Assembly (NCBI GenBank): GCA_016169945.1
Contig: JADLSH010000379.1
Location: 834,001-898,000, forward strand
Direction: 5' to 3'
Length of the DNA: 64,000 nt
Origin: Trachythela sp. YZ-2020
Lineage: Eukaryota; Cnidaria; Anthozoa; Malacalcyonacea; Clavulariidae
Below are positions 34,101 through 47,600 of the stretch, piece by piece (within the stretch, counting starts at the first letter, position 1; each line of letters starts with the position of its first letter). Position numbers and translations under genes: made by a program. The notes beneath the pieces are model-generated. The model searched no databases, had not been told where the DNA came from, and saw nothing but the letters and a program-made list of their open reading frames with translations.

Positions 34101-36509
34101 CGCTAAAGTAAGTCTATATATACCACTATTTATAAGCGTTTGACTAATTGTTGTTTTTGAGGAAACTGCATGAATAGCCCATGAAAACGGAGATGAAATG
34201 GACCAACGTTTATCATAAATGAATGTATAATTCAATGAAGAAATTGCCAGTAATTCTTGAACGTGTGTTATATATCCAATGGACCAATTTGGATGTGTTA
34301 TGATATTGAACGGTAATATTGTTAGGGCTTTCTTAACGTTTGAGCAGTGATTATACAATATTTATGTTTAAAACTGTTGTGACACTATAAGCCTGCTTAA
34401 TGGAATTGCATTTTTATCTTTTAGGAACACGAGGTAAAGTTAATAAAAAGTTTTGGCGATGGAAACAGAATTGCTACAGCGCTCTTATACGTAAGTTTAA
34501 ATCGTACGGTTTATTGATCTTAATGTTGTATAGTTGTTTAATGTTTTTCACAGATAGAAGATCGAAGGCTTGCTACTATTCTATTCAAATATTCAATCCC
34601 ATTAATGATCAGCAGAAGAATAAGCGATCTCTAGTACTTTGCAGTATAAATTGGGCCAATGAAATAGATTAATCCTACCTCATAATCCGACCTCGAATAC
34701 AAATTCCATTGAAAATCCACTCCTTAATTCAGGTCTTCTATAACTTTCATAAATCACATTTGTTTACAATAATTTCCCTTTCCAGATGAACAAAGTCGAA
34801 GCCGGTGGAGCGACAGTGTTTCCTTACGTCGGAGCTCGACTCACACCATCAGAGGTATAACACTTAAACTAAAAGACACAACACAAAGATTGTATAGTTA
34901 GATAACTTAAAAACACATCTCACGTACGAATATGCTTTTAAGATCAATACATTTCTTGCGGTTGGTGTAAATATCCTTACCAACTTGTGTGTTAGTAAAA
35001 CCACTTAATATTTGAGGTAAAAGAAAATGCAAAATCGAAATGTTCAAAAGATCGTTCCGCGTATATAGACACCAGAATTTGCTTGAATGTATACAAAACA
35101 ATAGCTTGAACTCAAAGCCTGGCAAAATGTGATCATATCGAACGGCATTTGAACTCCATCTTCGCGGGATTCTAGAGCACCGCTCTACACATTAAGGTCG
35201 CCAGAGCAAGCGCCTTTTACTTTTGAGAGCGTGGGCTCGAATCTCGCTGCGAACTCTTTACATATTATGAGAAAAGAGATAGTCAATGCTCTGCTGAAAT
35301 TCGTTACATTTTCATGTTTGCCTAAAGTTACATGCAACATCTTCGCGCGAAATCGTGTACATACAGCTTTCTATAACATAAATGTTTGAACTCAATTTAG
35401 GGTGATGTTGTCTTCTGGCATAATTTACTGAGATCTGGAGATGGTGACTTTAGAACGAGGCATGCTGGTTGTCCTATCATCTCAGGCACAAAATGGGGTG
35501 AGTGATATATAAAACTTGGGGGTCCATTGTAGATATATATAGTATTCTACAATAAACTGTCAACTACTTGAGAAGGATTAAGAAGACTTCAAAACATTTT
35601 CAACCTCCCCCCGGCTAGGAGTTACGGTTTTCCCAACCTTCCTCAAAATAACTGGAAATTTTCCGACATGCAGGCTTTTGCTTCATGCATGGATAGGTTT
35701 GCCAGTTCACCATTGCATTACACCTTTGTCCTTTGCCAGGCTTTGCAATGTTTTATTCAGTGCTTCACTTTCAACCTTCCTCGATGCCAGTAAACCTTCC
35801 TCACGGGTGGCACCCGCATGGCCGCAGCTTTTTGCAACTCTGGATGCTACTTCGAAGTAATATTTAAAACACGAGCAGGAGTGTTTCATCAGACAGTGTT
35901 ATAACGTTGTCTAAGCCGAGAAAATCGATGCTAAAGTTTATGTAAATCAGGAGGATTTTTTATCACATATAAAACCACGATACGGTCATGATTTTTCTTT
36001 GTGTTTTCCTCATGAATTTTTTTAAGTGTTCTTCATTTTTTTGTCAGGTAGTTCAGACCAGAAACGAGACAATTTATTAGGAGTAAAATCTATCTCCTTC
36101 TAATCTTTCCTCTCATGCATAAATAACGACAGCTTAGAGAAGGCTAAACCTTTCGACGTTTCGTCTTAAATTCATACTATACGTTTTCAAGGCTATTTTC
36201 GGAAATAGTTTTTTTCAAATTTCTTTTAAACTTTTTTTTAAGATCTGTTTAACAAATATAGAAATGCATTATGTGGTTATTATGTAATGCATGTAGATTC
36301 ATTTTAGCTAACGTTTAAAAATTTGTAGTTGGTCACAAAAAAACCCTTTTTATATTATTTGAGAATGAGTCTCAAACGAAATTATACCCTTGCGAGAGGA
36401 AATCTTGACCTAACGTTACTTTTAATATTTTTCAGTTGCCAATAAATGGTTCCATGAAGGTGGGCAGGAATTCAAACGACCCTGTGGTCTTACACCGGAT
36501 GCGGAATGA
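28141..36509 (+). CDS. P4HA: Prolyl 4-hydroxylase subunit alpha (collagen type), 13 exons, 563 aa
   Basis: It hydroxylates proline in X-Pro-Gly collagen repeats in the ER, using Fe(II), 2-oxoglutarate and ascorbate, normally as an alpha2beta2 tetramer with protein disulfide isomerase. Exons: 28141-28489, 29621-29952, 30643-30694, 30993-31219, 32142-32312, 32515-32585, 32750-32849, 33530-33583, 34078-34107, 34425-34490, 34786-34854, 35401-35497 and 36436-36509. All junctions are GT/AG and the phases close to 563 residues (vertebrate forms are about 534). Residues 1-25 are a signal peptide. The N-terminal and peptide-substrate domains follow (LPSEVDLDGALKAIARIQ, YYNTKIWMEEAFRQM). The dioxygenase domain has iron ligands H447, D449 (DPHFDF) and H528 (TRHAGC), and the 2-oxoglutarate lysine K538 (GTKW). 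The start at 28141 was preferred over the in-frame ATG at 28048 because it gives the signal peptide directly. A lysine-rich loop (about 268-282) is an extra relative to vertebrates. All expected blocks are present. Confidence 0.95.
29205..29515. repeat. Degenerate AATCATGATCA tandem repeat
   Basis: About 300 bp of irregular ATGATCAATCA-type units in intron 1 of P4HA, ending about 100 bp before exon 2. Confidence 0.8.
30235..30620 (+). repeat. Dispersed repeat (G/C-tract family), copy 1
   Basis: Shares GGGGTGC...CATATCAAAT, ATTGGGCCATTGA, CATCTAGGC, CTGCTTCATGACC and GGATCCATCC with 50635-50945 in the same order and orientation. It lies in a P4HA intron. No coding content is evident. Confidence 0.75.
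31245..31945. repeat. 17-bp minisatellite, about 41 units, in a P4HA intron
   Basis: Tandem CATATGGACATTTTACC units with sub-variants (TTTGCCGATATGG, CTTACCTATATAG). Because 17 is not a multiple of three and the unit lacks stops, all plus frames read the same 17-residue cycle (MDILPIWTFYPYGHFTH). The long open frames here are therefore an artefact and not a gene. Confidence 0.95.
33627..33763. mobile_element. Foldback element in P4HA intron
   Basis: GTTATTTACCGG...GGTCCGTACTGGAAAAATATTTT on the left is mirrored by AAAATATTTTTCCATTACGGACC...GGTAAATAAC on the right, around a GC-rich centre with GAGACCGAAGGTC. Confidence 0.65.
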
Positions 36510-38508
36510 TAAAGATAAATTAACATAATTTGCGCATCACAGTTTAGAAGGCAACCTATCTTCAGTTGTATATACGCTTCTTATGAGATTTAACATGATA
36601 CACAAGAATTCTGACACATCTTGGTTATGTATAATTTAGAAATGCGTTCCTTTCATAGCGTACAGGTTAAGGTAGCCTGGGGCAGGTTGTATAAAACAGT
36701 AGTTAAAGTTAACCGTAGTACGTGCTAAACTACAATTTTACTACAATTTTACTACAAAACGGGTAATTGAAAAGTAGTTAAGAGTTTTATACAACCGGCC
36801 CCTGGTCTTTAACCAGTAATTGTACGACGCGAATCACAAAATATATTGCGCATATTTACAGAGAAATAGACCTTTAAATATCGCGCGATTTGGGGTAATT
36901 GTCAATCTGATGTGAACAGCCTTGAAAAGACACTAATGCATTTATGTATATTAGCTCTGAAGGGAACTTTTAAAACTGTATTAGTTATTTAATTACGATT
37001 AACTTTGCAATATATGATTTTCGTTTTGAGTCATTATTAAAGCTTGTTCGATGTTTAAATATGACGACGTCATTGGCAGGGCAATAATATCATCATTACC
37101 AGGCTTTTCGCGCGGTTTTGGTCAGTACATTTTCCGAATTGCATATTGTACTTTGACAGGTTTTTATAGTTTTCGCGAGATTTTTTTGAAGAAATTACGC
37201 ACCATTGAACAAAGCCGGTCCAAGCAAGTATTTGGACACAATAAAACAACCTACAAAACACATCGCAAAATAGACAGGCAATGCAATTTACGTACATACG
37301 AACTTTCAGCGATACATTCCTCTACGAATCTTTTGCCAGGCTTTTTTGTGTACTTAACAAAACTGAGCGAAAATAGGCCTGAGACGGAGTTGTGAATATA
37401 ATGTTGGGAAACGTCTAACATTTTGCGTTTAGTATAAAAATATAAAAAACAATGCGGTTTTTAAACCCTTCCCATCAATAAAACCCGTAATTACTTTTTG
37501 ATTATCGTCAATGATTTAACTTTGATTTACGCAACGATTTTAATAACAGCAGCGACACGGAGTCTAGTGTTTTAAACGGATAAACTTTTCCAAAACATCC
37601 CGCTTATTGTCGATTCAAATTTAATTGTGATAAAGCAATAGCACTTATTAATTAAAGGGGAGAGAGGAATCACGCTCTGAGACTGGTTGTATAAAACACT
37701 TAACTATTTTGAACTATCCATTTTCGAAATTTAAATATAGTAGTTCATTCTAAAATCGAAAAGTATACTAATATTTAAGGAGTGCTTCCAGTTTGACTCT
37801 ACCAAACACCGCAATAACATTGGAGCAACAAGGGATGGCTCTTACTGGACCATAACGAAGAGCAGCTTAGAACTGATAGAACTATCCAAAAAATAGTTAG
37901 TTTAGTTTATTTATAAATATTTTAGTCTATCGGGTTTTTTTAAATATCAACAATCAGTCACCGATTTCAGTTAAACTTTTACCAACCTTTACAAATACAG
38001 TCTATAGTCTATACATTAGTCATTATACAGTTTGAATAAGTTATATGGATGAATTTTATAGTCCTTGTAAGTTGTAACATAAATTTAGCCTATTTACGGG
38101 CTTTTCCCTGGAAATCTCGACGAAGAACATAAACTAGCCACTAAATTGTCATTAAAAACGTGGCGTGACATATGAACGGCTTAACAGGTAACTTTCAAAA
38201 CAATTTTCACGATACTTTATTCTGATTGGTTCTCGATTTAAATGTTTTCAAAATATGTTTTTCAAATGTAACGTTCTAGAGTTGTCGCTTAGCGGCTGTT
38301 TGTAGTTGAAAATGACGCTCTGTATTGCTTTAAACTGGTTCAATTTTATATGAAGTAGATATGTCCAGACGAATATGGTGTTGGATTGTTTTTCTGCTCG
38401 CAAGGTTATCAAAGGTATAAGATTGCTTAATGATTGATGTACAATAGTCAAAATATGGAGTCAATTTGGTGTTAATTTGATATTTGTGGTGTTTGCTGCT
38501 ATTTGGAA
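36510..38508. other. Intergenic region between P4HA and gene B
   Basis: About 2 kb carrying a 130-bp foldback (36676-36805), a SINE fragment (37780-37915) and an open frame of 114 codons (37051-37395) that I do not recognise. The promoter of gene B must lie here. Confidence 0.6.
36676..36805. mobile_element. 130-bp TIR MITE (CCAGGGG family)
   Basis: The left end CCTGGGGCAGGTTGTATAAA pairs with the right end TTTATACAACCGGCCCCTGG. A longer relative is at 61594-61834, and a half-copy begins near 37685. Confidence 0.75.
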
Positions 38509-38602
38509 ATGATTTTTTATGTTTGGCCTTGGCTTAGACGTTTAAACAACACTTTACTTGCCACTGTTTTTACTCTTGTAATTTATTCAAACAGTTATTT
38601 CA
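38509..38602 (+). CDS. Gene B exon 1: signal peptide
   Basis: The exon encodes MIFYVWPWLRRLNNTLL followed by the hydrophobic core ATVFTLVIYSNSYF. It leaves in phase 1 at a GTAAGT donor, exactly the phase needed by the LamG exon. The start has A at -3. No other upstream ATG gives this frame with a hydrophobic segment. Confidence 0.75.
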
Positions 38603-41600
38603 GTAAGTAAAAAAAGAGTAGAACTTAGTAAGTGTGGATGTGCTAATCATCCTTACTTGCAGCTGAGAGCTGAGCTGAATTACGAAGGACGCAGCTCGAC
38701 TTGATCGAGTCGAAGGCTTATTAAAGGCGCCTCATGGCTGCCACCGTATGACTCATGTCTGATCAGGGAGCACAGCTGCGATGCAAGGGTTAGTTTGGGG
38801 TTTATCCAAACCCACCCTATCAGCATTCCCTGTGGGAGGAAACTGGTAATTGTTGCAATTATGTAATTTTGAAGTAAAAATAATAATTTTGAAGACTTCG
38901 TACTTTCATCCGACGATCAAGAATATTTTTGCCATTCTTTGCAAAATATATTGCATGAATACTTTATTAAATACTGGAAAGAACAGATTCAACAAGGTGG
39001 AAGAATGGTAAATTAAGACTTTTTAAAAAAGTGAAAATACATTTTGGCTTTGAGAATTATCTCTCTTCAATTCACAATTAATTCTCTTCAATTAAATACA
39101 AAGTTTTCTGTTGAGTGATGGCCCTTACTGGACCTCTAGCGAAAACAGCTTAGATAATCCAGTATAAATTACGTTAGATTAGTTTAGTTTTGGTGAGAAC
39201 CTGAACTGGATTAATAATTCGTTCATTTGTAATTGTACCTTACCTTCTTGTCGTAGGATTCTGCAGAATCAATCCCACAGGTAACGGAATCAGGTACGCG
39301 AATCTAAATGAAGAAAAAGAAGTAGTTGTTAAACTTAGTAGTTGGTCATTTAGGCAGAATTATATACTAAGGCACATTGACGGATTAACCCAGGACTCAG
39401 CTGATCAATAGATTTAATTTTCTTTCTTATATCAGAGTCAACATTTCTGAAGTTGACCACCATTTGCTGTCCCCTAACGCTCATGGAATAATTGAAGTAT
39501 GCGATCCTCAATACATTAGCGCTGTAATGAAGGGATTTGTTAAAGAACGGGGCAATTCTATACAGTGCTAACCTATTGGGGATCGTATCCTTAAATTGAT
39601 CCCCAGCACCAAGGCACAAATAGACACTAGATTTTAATGCTTTGACTCTATTTCCACATTGTAGATCCTTACTACATCAACACAAAATACTTCTGGTCTT
39701 TTGACGGACTCCAACACAGTAAAAACCTCACACTACAATATGTCTGGGGCATGCTAGATGAAGGCATCAAACTATCTAGTCACACTAATAGTTCAGTTCC
39801 ATGGCTAGACCTCGGGCCGATCGATTCTTCGTGCATTCCAAAACCTTTTGAATGCAAGGATGGGTTCACTATATTATTTTGGATGCGAACAGATGGAACA
39901 CAAACAAATACAGTCCTCTTAAATGCTGCAGAAGAAAAAGCTGCTAGAGGGTTTAACTTAAAAATAGACAATGGAATACTTCGTGTTTCTACAACTGGAT
40001 TTGAATGGGACGACCTTTTCCCAAGGACTGTTCAAATGTTTTTAGATACAAATTGGAATTTTAAGACATGGACTCATGTTGGTTTGCAGTGGAATGCGGC
40101 AGTTAAAGAGTTAAAGATATATTATAATTGTTCAGAAGCTGATTACATTTCGACTGGTGTTTCGTTTGACCGCACTGCGCATGCGTTTGGACCGCCGCAG
40201 CGATTGATCGTGGGCGCAGATAACGAACTGGCCAATAGCGGTGAGGTTGAGATCGATGAGCTAGGGATCTGGGACGGAATACTATTGAGAGAGGAGATTT
40301 GTCACGTGTTTCACGCAAGACGTGGTAAGATGATAGAAGAATAACATTTCTTTGTATATGTAAAACGCGCAAATTGCCACAAGTTAACAGCAGACAGACA
40401 TGTTATAAGTTGTCTTAAAAAGTTGATACCAGGTTGGATTCGCACTGCTTGTTTCCAGCTTGCTGAAAGGTTGTTACAATCCTGCAGCAAACTTGTTACA
40501 AGATTGTTTCAACAAGCTGATATCAGGTTGACTTCAATGAACAGCAATGTTACAAGTTGTTCCAAACTTCTTATCAGCCATGTTCATTGTTAGAGCTTTG
40601 TTCTATTAACGACTTTTATAAATCTAACCTAATGTTTCGCCTTTTCTCATTTTAGTTCATGGTAAATACAGCCCGTGGTCAGAATTCACCCCTTGCTCAA
40701 AAACTTGTGGTCCGGGACTTCATTCGCGGTCCAGGACTTGCACAGACCCCAAACCAGCGAACGGAGGACGAAACTGTGGTCACCAAGGACCAACAACGGA
40801 AATTACGTCATGCATTGATCGAGAATGCCCAATAAATGGCGGCTATTCCCAGTGGAGTGAATTCAGCGATTGCAGTCAGACCTGCGGAGGGGGATATACA
40901 ACTCGTATACGAACATGTACCCAGCCTGAGCCGAAATACGGCGGGAAAAATTGTTCGGGTCTAGGGCCGGCCAGGGAAATTCGGGTCTGCAACCTGAATC
41001 CGTGCCCAGTCCATGGAAATTACTCGGCCTGGGGGAATTTTAGTGCTTGCACTAAAAGTTGTGAAAACGGCACAAAATATAGAAATCGAACATGTGATCA
41101 ACCTAGACCTCTACACGGTGGTCGGAATTGCTCAAAATGGGGACCTTCTTTCGAAATTGTGAGGTGTAATGAATTCCCATGTCCAATTCATGGGGGTTAT
41201 TCGCCTTGGTCGAACTTCTCAGAATGTACCAAGTCATGCGAAGGGGGCAAGAAAACCAGAGTGCGAACTTGCACTGAACCAAGCCCGCAACACGGCGGGA
41301 GAGATTGCAACCATTTTGGCGCAAGTAATGAAACGAGAAGATGTAACATACATTTTTGTCCAATTCACGGAAGTTATTCTCAGTGGAGCGAGTTTAGGTC
41401 TTGTACAAAAAGTTGCGGGAATGGAACCCGGGCAAGGAATCGAATCTGTGATAGTCCAACCCCACAACACGGGGGGAAGAATTGCTCAGTGCTTGGTCCC
41501 GCCACGGAGGTTGAGAGTTGTAATGCATTTCCATGCCCCATTCACGGCGGATATACTCAGTGGTCGAACTTTTCCGAGTGCACTGTATCCTGTGGTGGTG

Positions 41601-44600
41601 GGCATCAGACACGGGTGCGTTCTTGTACTAACCCCACTCCACAATACGGGGGGAGGGACTGCCTCCACTTAGGGGCAAACAATGAAACCAGACCATGTAA
41701 CACCCATTATTGCCCAATACATGGAGCATACTCAGACTGGACCGATTTCACAACATGCGCTAAAAGCTGCGCTAATGGAACTCAATCAAGAAATCGGAGT
41801 TGCACCAATCCAAAACCAATGTATGGTGGCTTAAATTGTTCAAGATTAGGGCCAGATTACGAGGTACGGACCTGTAATGATTTTCCGTGTCCAATACACG
41901 GAGCCTGGGGCAAATGGACTTCGTATTCGGCCTGTACTCGCACATGCGCTGGAGGTCGACGTTTTCGGATTAGAGAATGCGATAATCCGAAGCCCAAATA
42001 CGGAGGAAAGAGTTGCGAGGGCATTTCGGGTGAATCAAGGTTGCATTGGGACATATGTGGTACCAGACCATGCCCTGTCGATGGAGGGTACTCGATTTGG
42101 GGAAATTTGAGTATTTGCACCAAAACTTGTGGGAACGGGACGAAATATCGAAATAGGAATTGCTCCAACCCAAAGCCGGCTCACGGTGGACGAGATTGCG
42201 AGAGACTAGGGCCAAGCTTCGAGGAGGTCTTCTGTAACACACATCCGTGCCCAGTCCACGGGAACTACACGGCCTGGTCTGAGTTCACAGCTTGCTCAAC
42301 GACTTGTAATAATGGTACTCAAACACGGCGTCGTAATTGCAGCAATCCAAGGCCAATGCATAACGGACACAATTGCAGTCATTTAGGTCCACACAGCGAG
42401 ACACGGTCTTGTTTTTTGCGAGAATGCCCAATCGATGGCGGCTATGGGCCTTGGACAAGGTTTTCGGAGTGTAGCACAACTTGTGGCGAGGATGGTTATC
42501 AAATACGAACACGGCAATGTGACAGTCCGACCCCTAGATTCGGCGGACGTGCTTGCAACAGACTAGGAGCGGGGAAGCAAATACGGGCCTGTAATATTTT
42601 TCCATGTCCCATAGACGGAGGGTGGGGTGCGTGGTCGGAATTTTCAGGTTGTTCTAAAACTTGTGAGAGTGGAAGGCGGGTGAGGATTAGGGTATGTGAT
42701 AACCCACCTCCACAATACGGTGGGAGAGAGTGTACGGTCGTGTCTGGGGAGTCTGGTGTGCACTCCGAGGAATGCAATCCACAAAGATGTCCTGGTGGGT
42801 TTTGTTTAGAATATCTTTTAAATGAGATCTAGTGTTTCAAAAAGGAGTTTAGGTTTTTGGTCTAATAAGTTTATTTAACTCTATCAGTTCGTCCATACTG
42901 TACTATTAAATTGTCCAGCAATGGCACATTATGGCAGAATCGTCAGTGATCTAGCTATTATGTAATTTCTTATAGATATTCTTTTCACAATAACGATCAA
43001 GATCACCTCCGAGGAATGGAGAGATTCATTGCTAAATTTTAACAGTCTGGAGTACCAGAACCTCGAGAAGAAAATACTGAAAAATGTAAGAATCGCTTAA
43101 TATAAGTATTCTTTAGTTTAATAGTTTTTGCTTCGATTAATTCCTCTTTTCTTTTTATTCAAATTAAAACTTGTGATTGGTTTCTTAAGGTGAGAGATTT
43201 TTACGGTGACAATTCGCCTTTACACAGAATGAAAGTTTTAAAGCTATGGTAGGTGGTACGGTCACATACCTAAAATACGACTTGTCAAAAATAACTTGTA
43301 CCTTGCTCATTTTTTCTTTGACAATCTTTTCCAGGAAAGGAAGTGTGATTGCCCTCGTGGAACTACATTTCTTCAACATTATGTATTCTGGTGTAATGGA
43401 CGTACAAGATGAAATATTTCTACAAAATAGATTGGCAGAATTAGACGTCATTGGTATAAATATGAAAAGTGCTGATGGTGAGACGATTTGAGATTAATAT
43501 TATCAGAGAAAAATAAAACAAAACATAAAGAGTGGTATACGATCAACTGCAGCAAACGTGTCCTCATCTATATTATATATTTTTCTTATGCAGTTCCGTC
43601 AGACCCGCCTGACAACATAACAGCTTACAACACAAGCTCAAGGAGTATAATGGTTAGATGGAATGACATTCCAACATCTCAATCTAACGGCAATCTCACG
43701 AATTTTGTCGTGCTCTACACTAAAAACCATACAACAGACTACACTGAAACTATGTTGGATCCAAACGCTTATCATGTAGAGTTAAAGAATTTAGAGATAT
43801 TTAATCCATACAATATCAGAGTTGTGGCGCGCAATAGACGTGGAGAAGGCGTCGCGAGTTTGCCATTAGTTGTTTGGACTGAAATGGAAGGTAAAAATGC
43901 AAACTAGCTTTATATACCAGATAGCTGTATCAGTTCTAAACAGTTCTCCCTAGAGGTCCAGTAAAGGTCATCCCTTCTTGATCCAGTGTTACTACAGAAG
44001 AAAACCTAAGCTGAACGAACTATATTTGTACTGGATAGCTCTATCAGTTCTAAACTGTTCTCCTTAGAGGTCCAGTAAATAAAGGCCATTCTTAATTGGT
44101 CCAGTGATACCACGGGGGGAAACCTACACTACACCACACAACACCACATCAAACTACACCACACCACACCACACCACACCACACCACACCACACCACACA
44201 ACTAAACTACACCACTTTATTTATACTGGACTAGCTCTATCAGCTCTAAACTGTTCTCTCTTGAGGTTTAGTACGAACCATGCCTTAAATGTTGGACCAA
44301 TGTTACTACAAGAGGAAACCTAAATTAAACTAACTCTATTTATACTGGATAGTTCTATCAGTTCTAAACTGTTCTTCCTAGAGGTTCAGTAAGTGTCATC
44401 CCTTATTGATCCAGTGTTACTACAGAAGAAAACCTAAGCTGAACGAACTATATCTATACTAGATAGCTCTATCAGCTCTAAACTGTTCTCCCTAGAGGTC
44501 CAGTAAATAAGGGCCATTCTTAATTGGTCAAGTGATACCACGGGAGGAAACCCCAATGTTACTACTAAATTAAACTAACTCTATTTATACTGGATAGCTC

Positions 44601-47600
44601 TATCAGTTCGAGACTTTTCCCCTAGAGGTCCATGGCCATCCCTTGTTGGTCAAAGGGTGTGTTATTACAGGAGGAAACCTGAACTAAACTAACTTTATTT
44701 ATACTGGACAGCTCTATCAGTTCTAAACTGTTCTCCCTAGAGGTCCAGTAATTGCATGTCCTGGAAGTACTTCTTTTCACATGTAACTGTTGCAAAATTG
44801 AAATCAGAACGAACACTCTGAATAAAGGATGAGACCTAACGGAATGAGGATCAATTACGAGTTCCCATCTACTGATTAATTTACTGATTGCTTTTCTTCA
44901 TTTTAGCTCCGAATGCAGCGCCACAGATTCAATCTGCCCACAACTTGAGTTCCACAAGTGTCTATCTGCAATGGTCCGCTATTCCTAAGGAAGATCTTCT
45001 CGGAATACTACAAGGATATGAAGTGAAATATCGTTTGAAGAAAACAGGTACAAACTTCGTGAAGTACAGTTACGGCGTGCTAATCATTGCAGCTGAGTGC
45101 GGAATTGCAAGGGACGCTACTTCAACTTCATTGTGTCGAAGGCTTACAAGGGCACCTCTGCCACCATAAGACCCATGTCTGATCACGGAGCATAGCTAAG
45201 GTGGAAGGGTTAAGTCTTTGATGAGGGAGGAAAACTGGAGTTCCCCTGAAAAACCCTCTCCATATTGCAGAGTTTGCGATCTTTATAGACCTATCTTATT
45301 TGTGTGTATTGAATGTTTAGATGAGTGGATGTCAATCACGTTAAACACAAGTACTCGAGACATTGTCTTACGAGATATGAAGAAGTTTTCAACATACGAA
45401 GTGACAGTGGCAGGATTTAACAGGATTGGAAGAGGACCAGCGAGTCATGTTTATATCACAACAGACGAGGACGGTGAGTACATTTAAGTATATTAAGAAA
45501 GGGAAGGGGAATTGCGAGTCGAAAGCTTGCTAGGGCGCCTCTGGCTGTCGCCATACAGTCCATGTCTGATCACTAACGATATTTAAGGTGGAAGGGTTAA
45601 TTTTTGGTGAGGAAAACCAGAGTACTTAGCAGAAAACCCCCGAAGCATAGGAGAGAACTAACCGCAACTCTACAAATATGAGCTTCAAGCACATCAACTC
45701 AGAGCAGCGTAGTCACTCATCAGTGTAATAACCCATCAGGGTAGTCACACATCAGTGTAGTCACCCATCAAGCAACAATACTCTACCTTCAACCTTCAGT
45801 AACAAGCTTAACTTGAAAAGGGGCAGCGCGCTAAGCTCAACAAAGATCTGGCTAATACGTTTGATGACTTCAATTCGATCCATCCTACCAAAACTACATC
45901 ATAGATAGAAGTACGTAGTATGAAAATAAAGTTAAAACATTGTATCTTCACATTTTTAGTCCCAAGTCAATATCCGCCTAACATCAAAGTAGTGAACACT
46001 AGCTCAACAAGCCTTAAAATATCATGGAAAGCAATTTCACCTCAACACATCCACGGGATTCTACAAGGATATGGAATATTCTATAGAGCTGACCATGTTC
46101 ACATATGGAGCAACATCACTGTACTACCGGATATATATAGTTTGGAGTTAACTGGACTGCCAAAGTATCAGAAATATTACATCCAGGTGGCTGGATTGAC
46201 CGTTAAAGGAATCGGGAAACCTTGTAAACAGATCCCAGTCATGACAGACGAAGATGGTAAGGCAAGATTACAGATTCTGTTTTTTCTTGCAGGTCATTAT
46301 ATCTATCTTCATCTTTCACTCAAATCTAGTCCCAGATTGACCGAGAGTTGGCTGCTCAAATTATTGACTTCCATCTTTTTCTGTCCCTTGTCATGTCCAC
46401 CGTCAGTTCCTTGATATTTAGATCTTCCTTTACCCAGTCCATCCATCTCTTCTTCGGTCCCCCTTTTCCTCTGTCTTATTTATCTCCAGCTCCATGTCTC
46501 TGACCAGCTCTCCTTCATCTCTTCTTATTACGTGTCCATACCATCTCAGCCATACTTTCCTCACCTTCTCGGCAATATCTACCACCTCACATCTTCTTAT
46601 CTCTTCATTCCATAATATCTGTGATCGGCTCTCCTTCATCTCTTCTTATTACATATCCATACCATCCCAGCATTGCTTCTCTCACCTTCCCTGCAATGTC
46701 TATCACCTCATATCTTCTTTTTATCCCTTCATTCCTCATCTTGCCCTTCAGCGAAAGCCCCAAGGATCAATCTCGTAACTCTGTCTTTCTCATCAGATAT
46801 TTTTTCTGCACATTGATGCAGTAATCTTCTAAAGGAACATCGTAACTGCTCCCTGTCAAAATTTTACCGCTCTTTCCTGGCGGTAGCTAATGATATTTGT
46901 TTTAAACTCTCCTCTTTCATATTTCAGTACCAAGTGTACCACCCCCAGGAGTCCTGGCAGTGAACACCAGCTCAACTTCGCTTCTCATCGAATGGGATCC
47001 ACTCCCCCAAGCACAAATACACGGCATCCTCCGCGGCTACATTGTCTACTATAAGCGACGGGCCTACAAAAATAGACCATGGATCCCACGTCACGCCACG
47101 CCGACAACCAGGGCAGTAGAAATTATAGGATTAAGGAAATTTACCAAGTATAACATCAGAGTTGCTGGATTTACGTCCAAAGGAATCGGAAATAAGAGTA
47201 AATTGATTTTTGTACCCACAGCTGAAGACAGTAAGTGAGATTTTCCAATAAGATTCGTTCTATACCAAGATATATTTGGTGAATGAATGAATGCACTTTA
47301 TTTAAACACGCTAGCCTCTCACAACTATCCGAAGTGTTGATTTTCAGGAGGGACGTATGAGTACTAACTATATACAAAATGAAAAAAAGGAGAGTTTTCA
47401 CAATAAAGATTAAAAAAGATGACTTATAAATATAGTATTGAAAGTATTAGACATGCAAAGTGGCGATTGTCTCTTGGGGGAGACCGTTCCATAGCATTGC
47501 ACCACTATGCTTAAAGCTTCGTTTCAAAAAATTAGTATGATGCCTTGGAAGCGTTAGATCAGTATCAATGTAAACTATTTACAATCAGGCTCAATCTTTT

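Noticed and set aside
35185..35260. tRNA-like stretch (GGCTCGAATCTCGC)
   Set aside because: Only a B-box-like match; no cloverleaf could be drawn, so it is better seen as a SINE relic.
37051..37395. 114-codon open frame between P4HA and gene B
   Set aside because: No signal peptide, domain or splice context that I recognise; such length is expected by chance here.
39350..39619. Minus frame of 89 codons in gene B intron 1
   Set aside because: Antisense to an intron, with no motif and no matching segment in gene A.
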